Source of the DNA: Ww85 sp963745765
GTDB taxonomy: Bacteria > Desulfobacterota > Desulfobulbia > Desulfobulbales > Desulfocapsaceae
Assembly (NCBI GenBank): GCA_963745765.1
Contig: CAVUYQ010000007.1
Span: forward strand, 5,110-69,109
Length of the DNA stretch: 64,000 nt
Direction: 5' to 3'
In this document: positions 26,797 to 35,894 of the stretch, in pieces
Numbering within the stretch: position 1 is the stretch's first letter
Layout of the letters: each line of letters begins with the position of its first letter
Position numbers and translations under genes: made by a program
The notes under the pieces: model-generated
The model's input: the letters and a program-made list of their open reading frames with translations, nothing else
Databases searched by the model: none
Told to the model about the DNA's origin: nothing

Positions 26797-27744
26797 CTAT
26801 CCTTTTGACTCTCTCGCCTTCTTCATGTCCTCATAATCCTTGACGGCACTGATGACAGCCTCATCCTGGCGTGCCTTGATTTCTCCGACCTTTTCCCTGA
26901 TTTTCTCTTCATTGATGTGCAAACCGGGTATGTCGGCACCGAAAAGAGCATTGGCCAGATAGTCAAACGAGAAGAGCATCAGGGCGACATCATCCGTACG
27001 AATCTTCTCGATCAGGGCAGAGTCCAATTCGTATGTTTTCAGAAAAGAACTCTCAAAGATGAAGCGGCGAAAATGGGCAAGATCTGTCGAGGTCATGAAA
27101 AACATGCGCTTGGCCTGCTCGGATAGCGTTGCCTGATGGCCGAAGGATTTACGCCTCATGATCAGGCGCAGCCACTTCTTGTTCATTTCATCACGAACAT
27201 CAACGCCCTGGTCAGCCCGCCATTCGGCAACGGTCCACTCCTTATTTTCTTCATGCCCCTTACAATAGTCTTCCTTGACCAGAAAATAGAATTTATCCTC
27301 CCGGGAAACCAGCTCATTACCTTCGGCGTCCTTGCTGCCGCCCTCGTGAAAATCAGCCATGCCGACAGGATAATAGCGGCAGGCAGAGGGACGGTCCGTG
27401 TAAACGGTACACCCCTCAGGAGTCACGAACGGGCACTTGTTGTCCTCATCGCGCATCTTGATCATTACTCCCGGCATATCGGTCTTCTCCAGATAGGTCG
27501 GGGAGGTATAGAGATGCAGAAACTCGTGAGGCGGCAGATCGAGACGCTGCGTCAGTTTCAGGATATCATACGGGGTCAGGATGATCCTGATGTTGCCGCA
27601 GCAGGCGGTAAAGCAGCTGACACCAGGATGGCAGCGAAACTTTATCCGGCTGTTCTCGGTTAGTTTGACAGGCTGAATGTTCGACGGATTTGTTGCTTTG
27701 CTAAAGAGCATTTTCTCTTTTGCATCTAATATCTTTTCGTTCAT
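26797..27744 (-). CDS. YkgJ-family cysteine-cluster protein
   Basis: The 315-residue protein has the cysteine-cluster signature: CHPGVSCFTACCGNIRIILTPYDIL near residue 35-60, then CPFVTPEGCTVYTDRPSACRYYPVG near 105-130. Eight or so cysteines in this spacing bind zinc or possibly an iron-sulfur cluster; the family's function is unproven. The C-terminal half (~150-315) is helical and specific to this subfamily. It has its own intrinsic terminator downstream and a 300-bp upstream gap, so it is probably a single-gene unit. Confidence 0.88.
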   Translation of the reverse strand: MNEKILDAKEKMLFSKATNPSNIQPVKLTENSRIKFRCHPGVSCFTACCGNIRIILTPYDILKLTQRLDLPPHEFLHLYTSPTYLEKTDMPGVMIKMRDEDNKCPFVTPEGCTVYTDRPSACRYYPVGMADFHEGGSKDAEGNELVSREDKFYFLVKEDYCKGHEENKEWTVAEWRADQGVDVRDEMNKKWLRLIMRRKSFGHQATLSEQAKRMFFMTSTDLAHFRRFIFESSFLKTYELDSALIEKIRTDDVALMLFSFDYLANALFGADIPGLHINEEKIREKVGEIKARQDEAVISAVKDYEDMKKARESKG

Positions 27745-28053
27745 GATACAGGACCTTCTGTTAAAATAGTGATAACCACCACAAAGTGGCGCTTTTGTTT
27801 TTCAACGAACCTGCTATTCTAAACCGTCAGTGCTACTGTGTCAAACCTCATTTCCCCTTCCTGACGCTCCGGTTGCCGACTGAATTTTAATACCAAATGA
27901 AACCGGGCAGCTACCGCCAAAAACCAGTGCATTCGCTGCTTTGCTCTTGCGGTTTCAGCGAAATATACGTATATGTATCTCTCCAAAACCGGCGGATACT
28001 CGGCATTAAAAGGCCACACCCTCTTCTTTAACGGATTGCAAGGTTAGATTTTT
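27745..28053. other. Intergenic region between divergent genes
   Basis: This 309-bp stretch separates the minus-strand YkgJ gene from a plus-strand small gene. A 66-codon minus-strand frame lies in it (27819-28019), but its composition is not protein-like and it has no ribosome binding site. I see no RNA gene. It presumably holds promoters for both directions. Confidence 0.4.
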
Positions 28054-28248
28054 ATGAAATTGTTCGTTCGACCAGTGGATCTGACAACGGTCAGTACCAT
28101 TATTTATCATTTGCCCGATGGGCCTTCACTCTCTCTTAATATCGACGGCATCGAGGAGTATGTTGATCTGGAGCTTGAGGTGGGTCATTATTGTGATACG
28201 TCTGATATCGACGGGACGCTGCATTTTTTCCCAAGAGGAAACGCCTGA
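28054..28248 (+). CDS. Small hypothetical protein
   Basis: The 64-residue frame reads MKLFVRPVDL...TIIYHLPDGPSLSL...DGIEEYVDLELEVG, acidic overall (DSD-rich tail) with a plausible beta-rich pattern. A weak AAGG lies nine bases before the ATG. It is followed in the same direction by the PHP phosphatase gene, 81 bases downstream, and may be co-transcribed with it. No homologue is recognised. The composition is more protein-like than that of neighbouring alternative frames. Confidence 0.4.
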   Translation: MKLFVRPVDLTTVSTIIYHLPDGPSLSLNIDGIEEYVDLELEVGHYCDTSDIDGTLHFFPRGNA

Positions 28249-28329
28249 TTCGTCCGCTACCGGCAGCTTGATTGCCTGGCCCAAGGAACAGGGCTGGCGC
28301 TTTCTTTTACCACGTCTTATTCTTCTTCC

Positions 28330-29136
28330 ATGATGCTGATTGATACAACATCGGACGGCCATGTTCATACCTTTTTATGCCGTCACGCCATCGGCACCAT
28401 GGAGCAGTACGTCCAGGCCGCCATCAGCAGGAAGCTCAAAGGTATTACCTTTCTTGAGCATCTCGAAGAGGATATCAACTACGCGTCAAGAACCTGGCTG
28501 ACAGAAGAGGATTTCGACACCTACTTTGACGAAGGTATCCGCCTGAAGGAACGGTACCGGGACCAGATAGCCATCCGTCTTGGCGTCGAGGTGGGCTACA
28601 ACCCTGACTGCCCGGGAAAAATACAGGATCGGCTGGCACACCGGCGATGGGACATTATCGGCCTGTCCTACCATTTCTGCCGTATACCGGGCCTGGAGGA
28701 TCATGTCAATCTTCTGAGCCGTAAACAGAAGAATATAAAGATTATTGAGCGCTACGGCAGCGGCAGACTGCTCGGTCACTACCTCGATGCCCTTCTCGAG
28801 GCGGTAGATAACATGGGAGCCCACTTCCTCTGTCATCTTGATGCCGGTCTACGCCATCAGCCGGACCTCTTCTACGATGCCACCCATCAAGCCAAAATCC
28901 AGCAGCTGCTCGACAGGGTGAAAAAGGCCGGCATGGCACTTGAAATCAATACCTCCGGTTACGACATACGAAACGAACCGTTCCCGCGCACGGATATTAT
29001 TTTACGGGCACGAGACATGCAGATCCCACTGCGGGCGGGATCAGATGCCCACCAACCGGCGGAAGTCGGGAGACATTTCGAAAAGCTACCTGCCCTGCTT
29101 GCCACTCCAGCTCTTTCAAAACCATCAGGTCAATGA
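28330..29136 (+). CDS. PHP-domain histidinol-phosphatase-like protein
   Basis: The 268-residue protein has the PHP metal-binding pattern: DGHVHTFLCRHA (first H-x-H motif), ITFLEHLEE, GVEVGY, H-rich centre GLSYHFCRI, HLDAGLRHQ, and the closing ALEINTSGYD...GSDAHQPAEVGR (D-x-H). These residues bind two or three metal ions and hydrolyse phosphomonoesters. The closest role is histidinol-phosphate phosphatase (HisK) in histidine biosynthesis, but PHP families also contain other phosphatases. Start 28330, with ATG 28333 as alternative. The minus-strand flavoprotein gene follows, with a family B repeat between them. Confidence 0.8.
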   Translation: MMLIDTTSDGHVHTFLCRHAIGTMEQYVQAAISRKLKGITFLEHLEEDINYASRTWLTEEDFDTYFDEGIRLKERYRDQIAIRLGVEVGYNPDCPGKIQDRLAHRRWDIIGLSYHFCRIPGLEDHVNLLSRKQKNIKIIERYGSGRLLGHYLDALLEAVDNMGAHFLCHLDAGLRHQPDLFYDATHQAKIQQLLDRVKKAGMALEINTSGYDIRNEPFPRTDIILRARDMQIPLRAGSDAHQPAEVGRHFEKLPALLATPALSKPSGQ

Positions 29137-29156
29137 TGACTGACAGGCTATCCCTC

Positions 29157-29266
29157 CGTTAACGAATTGAGACAGCCTGCCAGCCAACAAGACCTGCGAT
29201 CCACCATATTGTCGCAGGTGAATCGCAAAAGCGACGAGGAAAGCGGGTTTTATCGACTTGTGAACG
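29157..29266. repeat. Family B structured repeat, copy 1
   Basis: The outer arms CGTTAACGAATTGA and TCGACTTGTGAACG pair imperfectly. An internal perfect 8-bp hairpin, ACCTGCGA/TCGCAGGT, follows. The shared block GTGAATCGCAAAAGCGACG (with its TCGC-AAAA-GCGA stem) and TTTATCGACT match the copy at 52212-52340. It lies just past the stop of the flavoprotein gene. Confidence 0.75.
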
Positions 29267-29279
29267 TGGGGATAAAGGC

Positions 29280-31010
29280 TTACACCAGCCAGTCAACGTT
29301 CATCCTGCGCACGACATTCAAACCTCCGGCAAGCACAAAACAGTCGGTGAATCCCTGATGATCGAGAAAGCGCTGGGTCTCATAGGATCTCGATCCGGCG
29401 TTACAGACAATGATTATTTTTTTATCCCGGGGCAGCTCAGAGAATCGTTGTCTGATCTGGTCATAGGGCAGAGATAACCACCTGGCGACCCCGAACTTCT
29501 CGACAAACGGTTCGGCCTCCCGGGCGTGGCGGACATCAAGCATGACGATATCCTCATGCTCCTCAAGATGGTCCATGACGGCAAAGTAGTCACGCATATC
29601 AATCTTTCGCATCCGGCCGTCGCAGAGGTTCTCGGCGACATAGGCCGCAGCATTGATGGAGTCTATTGCCGAGGAGAAAGGCGGAGAATAGGCCATTTCA
29701 ATAGTATTGAAATCCTCGATTACCGCTCCTGCACACAAGAGCGGCGCGGCAGCATCTATCCGTGCCACGATACCGTCTCCCATCGGCCCGACGCCCTGCA
29801 GGCCAAGTACCTTTCGCGTCCGCCGGTCGAAAACCAGCAAAAAACAGGCAACCGCCTGAGTGGGGAAAAAGTGGGCCCGGTCACTCGGCGAGGTCAGGGA
29901 TATATCGGCATCATACCCGGCGGCTTTTGCGGCCTTCCGGGTGAGTCCGGCAGAGCCGATACTCATGTCAAACCCCTTCATGATAAAGCTGCCGACTCCA
30001 CCTTTAAACACCGAAGGGATTCCTCCGATATTGTCTCCTGCCACTCTCCCCTCTTTATTGGCCAATGAACCAAGAGGGGCAAAAAACTTCGACCCGGATA
30101 CCAGGTTGGTTATTTCCACACAGTCCCCGGCGGCAAAAATATCGGGATCCGAGGTCTGCATATGTTCGTTCACCACGATTGCCCCGAATCCCGAAACATG
30201 GAGACCAGCCTCACGCGCCAGTATTGAGCGCGGACGAACACCGACTGCCGTGATAACAATATCTGCCTCGATACACCTTTTGTCGGTGCGAACGGCGCAG
30301 GCCTTGCCCTCAGCATCGGCCACTATCTCAAGGGCTCCTTCACCGAGGTAGATTTCAATACCGTTACTGCGAAGATGGTTCGCCAGAATTTCCGCCATCT
30401 CCCAGTCCACAAGGCTCGGCAGCAACTGCTCCTGATACTCTATCAGAGCCGTGTCAATACCCCAGAGATCCTTGAAGGCCTCTGCCATTTCGATGCCGAT
30501 GGCACCGCCGCCGATGACGACCGCCTTGCCGACCTTGCCTTTGGCAAGCATCTCTTTGATGGCAATCGCCTTATGCAGGTCATTGACCGTAAAAACATTT
30601 GCCAGGTCGCTGCCTGGAATGGGTAATGCTATCGGTTCACTGCCGGTTGCCAGCAGCAGCTGGTCATAGGCGAGAATCCGCCTCTCTTTTGTCTGAACAT
30701 GTTCGACGAGCACTGTTTTTTGTTTACGGTCGATGGACAGGGCCCGGGTTGAGGTCAGGGTGGTCACGCCCTTGGCTTTCTCGAAATAATATTCATCGCG
30801 AAGCATGTGAAAGCTGGTGGAACGAAGCTCGGTCTCATCCGAAACATCACCCGACACATAATAGGGTATGCCGCAGCCGCCATAGGAAATCAGGTTATCC
30901 TGATCAACCAGCGTTACCTCCGCATCAGGATCAAGACGTTTGATCCTGACAGCAGCTTTCGGGCCGGCGGCCACCGCTCCGATTACAACTACTTTTTTAG
31001 CCTTTCCCAT
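29280..31010 (-). CDS. FAD/NAD oxidoreductase with C-terminal rhodanese (persulfide/CoA-disulfide reductase type)
   Basis: The 576-residue enzyme joins a disulfide-reductase fold (~1-450) and a rhodanese domain (~470-576). VVVIGAVAAGPKAA binds FAD, and the catalytic single cysteine is in SYGGCGIPYY (Cys46, as in CoA-disulfide reductases). VIGGGAIGIEMAEAF binds NAD(P)H, and VFAAGDCVE closes the FAD site. The rhodanese loop is IIVCNAGSRSYE with its Cys. This layout is known from NADH-dependent persulfide reductase (Npsr-like) and CoADR-RHD proteins, which reduce CoA persulfide or disulfide and release sulfide. The start at ATG 31010 follows AGAGG; the frame open to 31103 has no site. It fits the sulfur metabolism of this lineage. 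Confidence 0.88.
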   Translation of the reverse strand: MGKAKKVVVIGAVAAGPKAAVRIKRLDPDAEVTLVDQDNLISYGGCGIPYYVSGDVSDETELRSTSFHMLRDEYYFEKAKGVTTLTSTRALSIDRKQKTVLVEHVQTKERRILAYDQLLLATGSEPIALPIPGSDLANVFTVNDLHKAIAIKEMLAKGKVGKAVVIGGGAIGIEMAEAFKDLWGIDTALIEYQEQLLPSLVDWEMAEILANHLRSNGIEIYLGEGALEIVADAEGKACAVRTDKRCIEADIVITAVGVRPRSILAREAGLHVSGFGAIVVNEHMQTSDPDIFAAGDCVEITNLVSGSKFFAPLGSLANKEGRVAGDNIGGIPSVFKGGVGSFIMKGFDMSIGSAGLTRKAAKAAGYDADISLTSPSDRAHFFPTQAVACFLLVFDRRTRKVLGLQGVGPMGDGIVARIDAAAPLLCAGAVIEDFNTIEMAYSPPFSSAIDSINAAAYVAENLCDGRMRKIDMRDYFAVMDHLEEHEDIVMLDVRHAREAEPFVEKFGVARWLSLPYDQIRQRFSELPRDKKIIIVCNAGSRSYETQRFLDHQGFTDCFVLAGGLNVVRRMNVDWLV

Positions 31011-31180
31011 CACCCTGCCTCTCCAGTTATTAAAACTCCATAATCTTATTATCAATTCACAGGCAAATGCAACCACGCCATATTTCTTGCATATGAACAC
31101 CAAGGGCCAAGAATTTCAAGACTCTTGCGGTCGGTTCCGCATGATTTATATGGGCTTTTTGGTGAAATTCCAGGAAAGAT

Positions 31181-31981
31181 TCAATCTGCTGCCACGAGCT
31201 TTTCCATGCGCAACCGGTGCCTCTTGTCAAACATATGCCGTTCAATCATCATGATAGAGCAAATCACACCGAACCCGGTACCCGCCGCAATCAGGAACAT
31301 GATCAGGATCTGGTACTTTACCGCCTCAACGGGGGGAGAACCGCCCAGAATCTGCCCGGTCATCATGCCGGGCAGGCTCACCAGTCCGGCGGCGGCCATG
31401 GAATTAATGATGGGAATCATCCCGGTGCGCATACAATCCCGGCGCAGATCGGCAACGGCCTCTCTCCAGGTCTGGCCGAGCATGAGACGCTGTTCGAGGG
31501 TTTCACGTTGTTCATAGAAGAGGCTGGTCATACGGTCCGAGGCGAGAGCTACCCCGGTCATTGTGTTGCCAAGAAGCATGCCGAGAAAAGGAACGGCATA
31601 GCGAGGTTCATACCATGGATCCTGCCGGATAATCACCAGCAGGGCCAGGAGGGTAACGGAAAAAGAAGAAATAAACATGGAACCGGCACCGACGCCATAA
31701 CCGAAAAACCCGCCGATCTTGTGCTTCAGACGACTCCGTACTTCCACACCCGCGGCAAGCAGCATGACCAGTGATATCAGGACAACCAGCCACCAGGCGC
31801 GACTGGCGAACAGAGACTGCAGGACCACGCCGATGAGCAGCAATTGCACCGTCATCCGGACGGCGGAATAAAGCATCTGCCGCTCGAGCCCCAGTTTCAA
31901 CCTGAAACTAAGTACGGCGAGCAGGACGACAAGTCCGGCAGCAATAAAGAGATCAAGGGTGCTGAGCCTGGCGACATTCAT
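31181..31981 (-). CDS. fetB: FetB-type permease (UPF0014, iron exporter) subunit
   Basis: The 266-residue protein has seven or so membrane segments and the FetB signatures: SAVRMTVQLLLIGVVL, GLVSLPGMMTGQILGGSPPVEAVKYQI near the C-terminus, and the GNTMTGVALASDR segment. In E. coli FetAB exports iron and helps oxidative-stress resistance; the family name is UPF0014. It overlaps fetA by ATGA (31978-31981), and the two likely form one transporter. The iron substrate is inferred from the family. Confidence 0.9.
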   Translation of the reverse strand: MNVARLSTLDLFIAAGLVVLLAVLSFRLKLGLERQMLYSAVRMTVQLLLIGVVLQSLFASRAWWLVVLISLVMLLAAGVEVRSRLKHKIGGFFGYGVGAGSMFISSFSVTLLALLVIIRQDPWYEPRYAVPFLGMLLGNTMTGVALASDRMTSLFYEQRETLEQRLMLGQTWREAVADLRRDCMRTGMIPIINSMAAAGLVSLPGMMTGQILGGSPPVEAVKYQILIMFLIAAGTGFGVICSIMMIERHMFDKRHRLRMEKLVAAD

Positions 31982-32652
31982 GATCGGCGCTCCCCTGTCC
32001 GCACCTGCGGGGAAATCTCGAGACGATTTTGCCGCAGCGTCAGCAGGTTATGGGAAACACGTGCGAGCTGCTCCCTGTCGTGGCTGACCCAGATGACCGG
32101 TGCATCATGCGCCTGCCGATATTCATTAATGACCTTTTCCAGCAATAACCCGTTTTCCAGATCAAGGCCCGAACCCGTTTCATCAAGAAGCAGAACCGAA
32201 GGTTTCCTGACCAGGGCACGGACAACAGCAAGTCTTTGTTTCTCGCCGGTTGAAAGCCGGCTGACCTGCCAGGCCAGAACGTCATCTTCAAAGCCGCAGG
32301 CAGCAAGCAGTTGACGAGTATCCGATACATTGTAACCAGGGGGAAGATGATGCCCGAACTCGGGATACCACCATCTCGATTCAGCCGGAATCAGGGCGAC
32401 CAAACGGCGCCATTCGGGTCCTGGGTAAGTTGAACATGCTCTGCCGTCCAGCAGAACAGTGCCATCATGGCAGTCAAGATCGGCGAGCGCACGTAGCAGC
32501 AGTGTTTTACCGACACCCGATGGGCCGCACACTCCCAGACAGGCACCGCCCAGGCAGGAAAAACTGTACGGTCCGTTTTTTCCGTAATACAGTTCTTCTA
32601 CAAAAAGACGAGGATTATCAGGGGAGGACGATCGTAAAAGTTGATCCTTCAT
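31978..32652 (-). CDS. fetA: FetA-type ABC transporter ATPase
   Basis: The 224-residue ATPase, started at ATG 32652 behind AAGGA, has Walker A GPSGVGKT (~43-50), the signature LSTGEKQR, Walker B LLLDETGSGLD and the switch histidine in WVSHD. The nucleotide-binding features are complete. It overlaps the end of the histidine kinase gene by 35 bases and the start of fetB by four, so kinase, ATPase and permease are translated from one mRNA. It is the energy-coupling partner of FetB. Confidence 0.88.
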   Translation of the reverse strand: MKDQLLRSSSPDNPRLFVEELYYGKNGPYSFSCLGGACLGVCGPSGVGKTLLLRALADLDCHDGTVLLDGRACSTYPGPEWRRLVALIPAESRWWYPEFGHHLPPGYNVSDTRQLLAACGFEDDVLAWQVSRLSTGEKQRLAVVRALVRKPSVLLLDETGSGLDLENGLLLEKVINEYRQAHDAPVIWVSHDREQLARVSHNLLTLRQNRLEISPQVRTGERRS

Positions 32653-34075
32653 TTTCCTTACTTTCAACGAAAACTTCGCCGTTATGCCTTTCAACACTGT
32701 TTCGCACAATCGCCAGCCCCAATCCCGTTCCCTTGTGCTTGTCAGTGAAAAAGGGCTGAAAAACCTGTGCGGTCTTGTCAGCAGACATGCCGGTACCGGT
32801 GTCTGAAAATGAGATACGAACCTTATTATCAGCCGTCAGGGTTGTCGAAACCCGCAACGTTCCGCCCTCGGGCATGGCTTGTATGCCATTGATCAGGACA
32901 TTGAGAAAGACCCGGTAGAGCATATCCTCATCGACCTCTTTTTTCAGTGGCTCTGCATTAAAATCAGTCTGGATAACAACATTCCCTTCGCCCGCCAGCG
33001 AGCGGACAAACCCAATCGCCCGCTCAAGTATGGCATGCAGGTCGCGCACTTCCAGTTTGAGTTGCTGGGGACGGGCAAAATCCAGGAATTCCGTAACGAT
33101 GGCATTCAGACGGATGGTTTCATCAACGATGATCTGGGCAAGGTTTTCGTTGCCGGGTGCCACTTTGAGAATGCGTTTCTTTAATATCTCTGCCGTGCTT
33201 CGAACAATGCCGAGAGGACTTTTTATCTCGTGGGAGACCGTTGCCACCATAGTGCCAAGCTGGGCGAGGCGCTCGCTGTTGTTGAGCTGCTCCTCAAGTT
33301 TCAGACGCTCCAGTGTTCGTTTCTCAATAATTTTTCCGGCCCGGGAGACAATCGTGCGCAGGACGATAAACAGGACCGCCATCACCGCACTGGAAACGAG
33401 GATAATTCGACCCTGCAGTTTTAGAATAGCGTTGTAATCCTTGGAGAGATCCTTGACGATTTCAATAACCCCCATGATCGAATCGCCGGCCTCACCGCCC
33501 TCCTTGACCTGCCTGAAGGGAATGAAGGTTTTAAGCTGGCAGCTCGCACTCGACTGGGCCGAAAGCAGACTCAGAATTGAACCGCTGTAGATGAACCGGG
33601 AATTGGCCACTCCACCCAGAGCTTTCTCATATTCGATTCCGCCTTTGTCGCGAACCCCGACAAGCTCCGGAACCGTTGAGTAGGAAATGACATTTTCGCT
33701 TGAGTCGTAAATGGTTACGGAATCTATGGCAAGTCCCTGTACAAGCCCGCCGACAATGCGGTCGAGGTAATCAAACTGCTCCGGGTTTCTCAGGGCGATG
33801 CGACCGTAACGCACGACCGCAGGCAGGACAAAACGTCTGAATACCTGTTGATTGAGATTCCCGGCCAGCAGCAGCGAATAATCCTCACTCTGCTTGAGCA
33901 TGACATTGCGGGCATGGTTGGAGATAATCCAGGAGAGAAAAAGCGTGAAAATCAGGATAACGCCAAGCGCCGAGAAAGAGAAATATTTCACCAGCGTGAA
34001 GGGTTTCAGTCCGGCATCGATCTTTTCCTGCCGGCTGAGACCCTTGCCGTTTTCTATTGAGTTGTCGTCAATCAT
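32618..34075 (-). CDS. Membrane-bound sensor histidine kinase
   Basis: The 485-residue kinase has a first membrane segment (~31-52), a periplasmic sensor of about 170 residues, and a second segment (~225-245). HisKA follows with MVATVSHEIKSPLGIVRS (phospho-His), then HATPase with NVLINGIQAMPEGG, SDTGTGMS and GTGLGLAIV. Start ATG 34075 overlaps the radical SAM stop by eight bases (ATGATTGA), so the genes are coupled. No response regulator gene is adjacent. Being downstream of ftsZ and upstream of fetAB, it may sense envelope or metal stress, but this is position-based inference. Confidence 0.9.
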   Translation of the reverse strand: MIDDNSIENGKGLSRQEKIDAGLKPFTLVKYFSFSALGVILIFTLFLSWIISNHARNVMLKQSEDYSLLLAGNLNQQVFRRFVLPAVVRYGRIALRNPEQFDYLDRIVGGLVQGLAIDSVTIYDSSENVISYSTVPELVGVRDKGGIEYEKALGGVANSRFIYSGSILSLLSAQSSASCQLKTFIPFRQVKEGGEAGDSIMGVIEIVKDLSKDYNAILKLQGRIILVSSAVMAVLFIVLRTIVSRAGKIIEKRTLERLKLEEQLNNSERLAQLGTMVATVSHEIKSPLGIVRSTAEILKKRILKVAPGNENLAQIIVDETIRLNAIVTEFLDFARPQQLKLEVRDLHAILERAIGFVRSLAGEGNVVIQTDFNAEPLKKEVDEDMLYRVFLNVLINGIQAMPEGGTLRVSTTLTADNKVRISFSDTGTGMSADKTAQVFQPFFTDKHKGTGLGLAIVRNSVERHNGEVFVESKENEGSTFTIVLP

Positions 34076-35870
34076 GGCACACCCCGCATTTCCTGCATAA
34101 GCCGGTATCACACGGGATCGTTATCCTTGCATCAAATGATTTGCAGTACTCTTTCCAGAGATAAGACTGTGTAATCGAATTATCGACTATTGTCCAGGGC
34201 AGAACCGATGCCGCCGAATAGTGCCTGGTTGCATACCAGGCTTCACTGAGGCCCTGCTCTTTCATTGCCTGCTTCCACGATATACCCGAACCGGCCATAT
34301 TCAGCAATACCGCAGCGAGTCTTCGATCTCCCCGTGCCAATACAGCCTGGAAGAGCACATGATCCGGATTATCAAAACTGACACGGGTGTTCGGGGTGGC
34401 GGAAAAACCTTTTTTCAACAATGTAATCTTGCTTCTCAGGTTTTTCACCGCAAGTTTTCCGGGATAGCGCGTTTCTTCACCACCCGGGCGACTCATTCCC
34501 CCGCTTATTCCATACGGATGGTACTGAAATGGTGTCCACGGTTTCGGCACAAAGTTGTTTACTGAAATTGACAGTTCACAGAGGTGCCCGCGCTGCCGGC
34601 CAATGGGTCTTATCACTGCATGAATCTTCTCAACGAGGCGCAGGAATTCCAACAGATCATCCTCTGTTTCCGTCGGCAGTCCTATCATCAGATAGATTTT
34701 GAGTTTATAGAGACCAGCCTCGACAAGACGCCGGGCCGCATCGATGAGGTCCTTCTCCTCGAGCCCCTTGTTGATTACACGCCGCAATCGCTCTGAAGCG
34801 CCATCAGGTGCGATAGCGACACTTTTCAGGCCGCTTTTTGCAAGAAGACTCAATACGCCGTCTGAAATCCGGTCTGCCCGCAATGAAGAAAAAGAAAGGG
34901 AACAATGATCCCGGCTGATACGGCCGGCTATTGCTTCCAGCGTTTGCTGGTCGGTCATCTCCATGCCAAGAAGTCCAACCCGTTTCGTCCTGTCCGGACG
35001 ATCATCTAAACCGCGAAGAATTGCCTCCCGGTCCCACAATCGGTGCGGGCGATAGACAAAACCGGCAGCGCAGAAGCGGCAGCCGCGTGAACAGCCGCGA
35101 CCAAGCTCTGTCAAATAAAGCTCGGCAAATTCTGTGTCAGGAGTCAGCAGTTCTGAATGGGCCGCCCTGTCGGTCGTCTTTAAAATGACCTTCTTTATAC
35201 GCTCTGGAAAGCCCTTTTTAACCTTGTAGCCGGTAAACTTTGCCTCCCGGTCATAGCTCGGCTCATAAAAACGTGGCGCATAGAAACCATCATGTTCCCG
35301 ATTAAGCCGGGCCAGGAGTGCCGACCGATCACCGAAGGCGGCGCTGGAGAGAGCGGCGAGAAGCGGCGGCAGCAGCGGTTCCGCTTCCCCGATAACAAAC
35401 AGATCGACGAACGGAGCCAGCGGTTCGGGATTCATGAATGTTGCGACACCACCGCAAACAATTAGCGGGGCGCCGGGGGCTATGCGGTTCGGACGATTGC
35501 AGGCCCAGGGTTCAAGGCCTGCTGCCAATAGAAATGCGGCCAGATTGACAAAGTCATGCTCAAAACTGATGGAACAGAAGATAACGGGGAAATCTTCGGG
35601 TCGTCTCCCTGATTCAAGAGAGACTATCTTCCCGCCGGGATCGGGGAGAAACAGCCGTTCACAGACAAGTTCCTCATTTTCATTGAGCAGCCGGTAGACG
35701 AGCTGAAAACCAAGACTCGACATGCCGACCTGATAACTGTTGGGGTAGAGAAGAGCCACCGGCAGACGGCCGGTCCATTTTTTTAGATAATATCCTTGTT
35801 CCTGCTCAAGCAGTTGTTTCCTGGGATCAACGCTGACGTTCCGGCGCCTGTCCTGATTATTCCGGTTCAA
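34068..35870 (-). CDS. B12-binding-type radical SAM protein (TIGR03960 family)
   Basis: The 600-residue protein starts with an apparent cobalamin-binding-like region (LYPNSYQVGMSSLGFQLVYRLLN, ~38-60, then GGVATFMNPEPLAPF) and has a radical SAM core with GRGCSRGCRFCAAGFVYRPHR near residue 260 (C-x3-C-x2-C binding the 4Fe-4S cluster). The C-terminus ends in CDTGLCRKCGVC, a possible extra cysteine cluster. I recall this as the TIGR03960 family, typical of deltaproteobacteria and often next to ftsZ. Its reaction is not known. It begins 24 bases after ftsZ. Confidence 0.85.
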   Translation of the reverse strand: MNRNNQDRRRNVSVDPRKQLLEQEQGYYLKKWTGRLPVALLYPNSYQVGMSSLGFQLVYRLLNENEELVCERLFLPDPGGKIVSLESGRRPEDFPVIFCSISFEHDFVNLAAFLLAAGLEPWACNRPNRIAPGAPLIVCGGVATFMNPEPLAPFVDLFVIGEAEPLLPPLLAALSSAAFGDRSALLARLNREHDGFYAPRFYEPSYDREAKFTGYKVKKGFPERIKKVILKTTDRAAHSELLTPDTEFAELYLTELGRGCSRGCRFCAAGFVYRPHRLWDREAILRGLDDRPDRTKRVGLLGMEMTDQQTLEAIAGRISRDHCSLSFSSLRADRISDGVLSLLAKSGLKSVAIAPDGASERLRRVINKGLEEKDLIDAARRLVEAGLYKLKIYLMIGLPTETEDDLLEFLRLVEKIHAVIRPIGRQRGHLCELSISVNNFVPKPWTPFQYHPYGISGGMSRPGGEETRYPGKLAVKNLRSKITLLKKGFSATPNTRVSFDNPDHVLFQAVLARGDRRLAAVLLNMAGSGISWKQAMKEQGLSEAWYATRHYSAASVLPWTIVDNSITQSYLWKEYCKSFDARITIPCDTGLCRKCGVCHD

Positions 35871-35894
35871 GAAACCCCGACGTGATCATCGCAC

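Noticed and set aside
27819..28019. A 66-codon minus-strand frame in the YkgJ upstream gap
   Set aside because: No ribosome binding site, and the composition is not protein-like.
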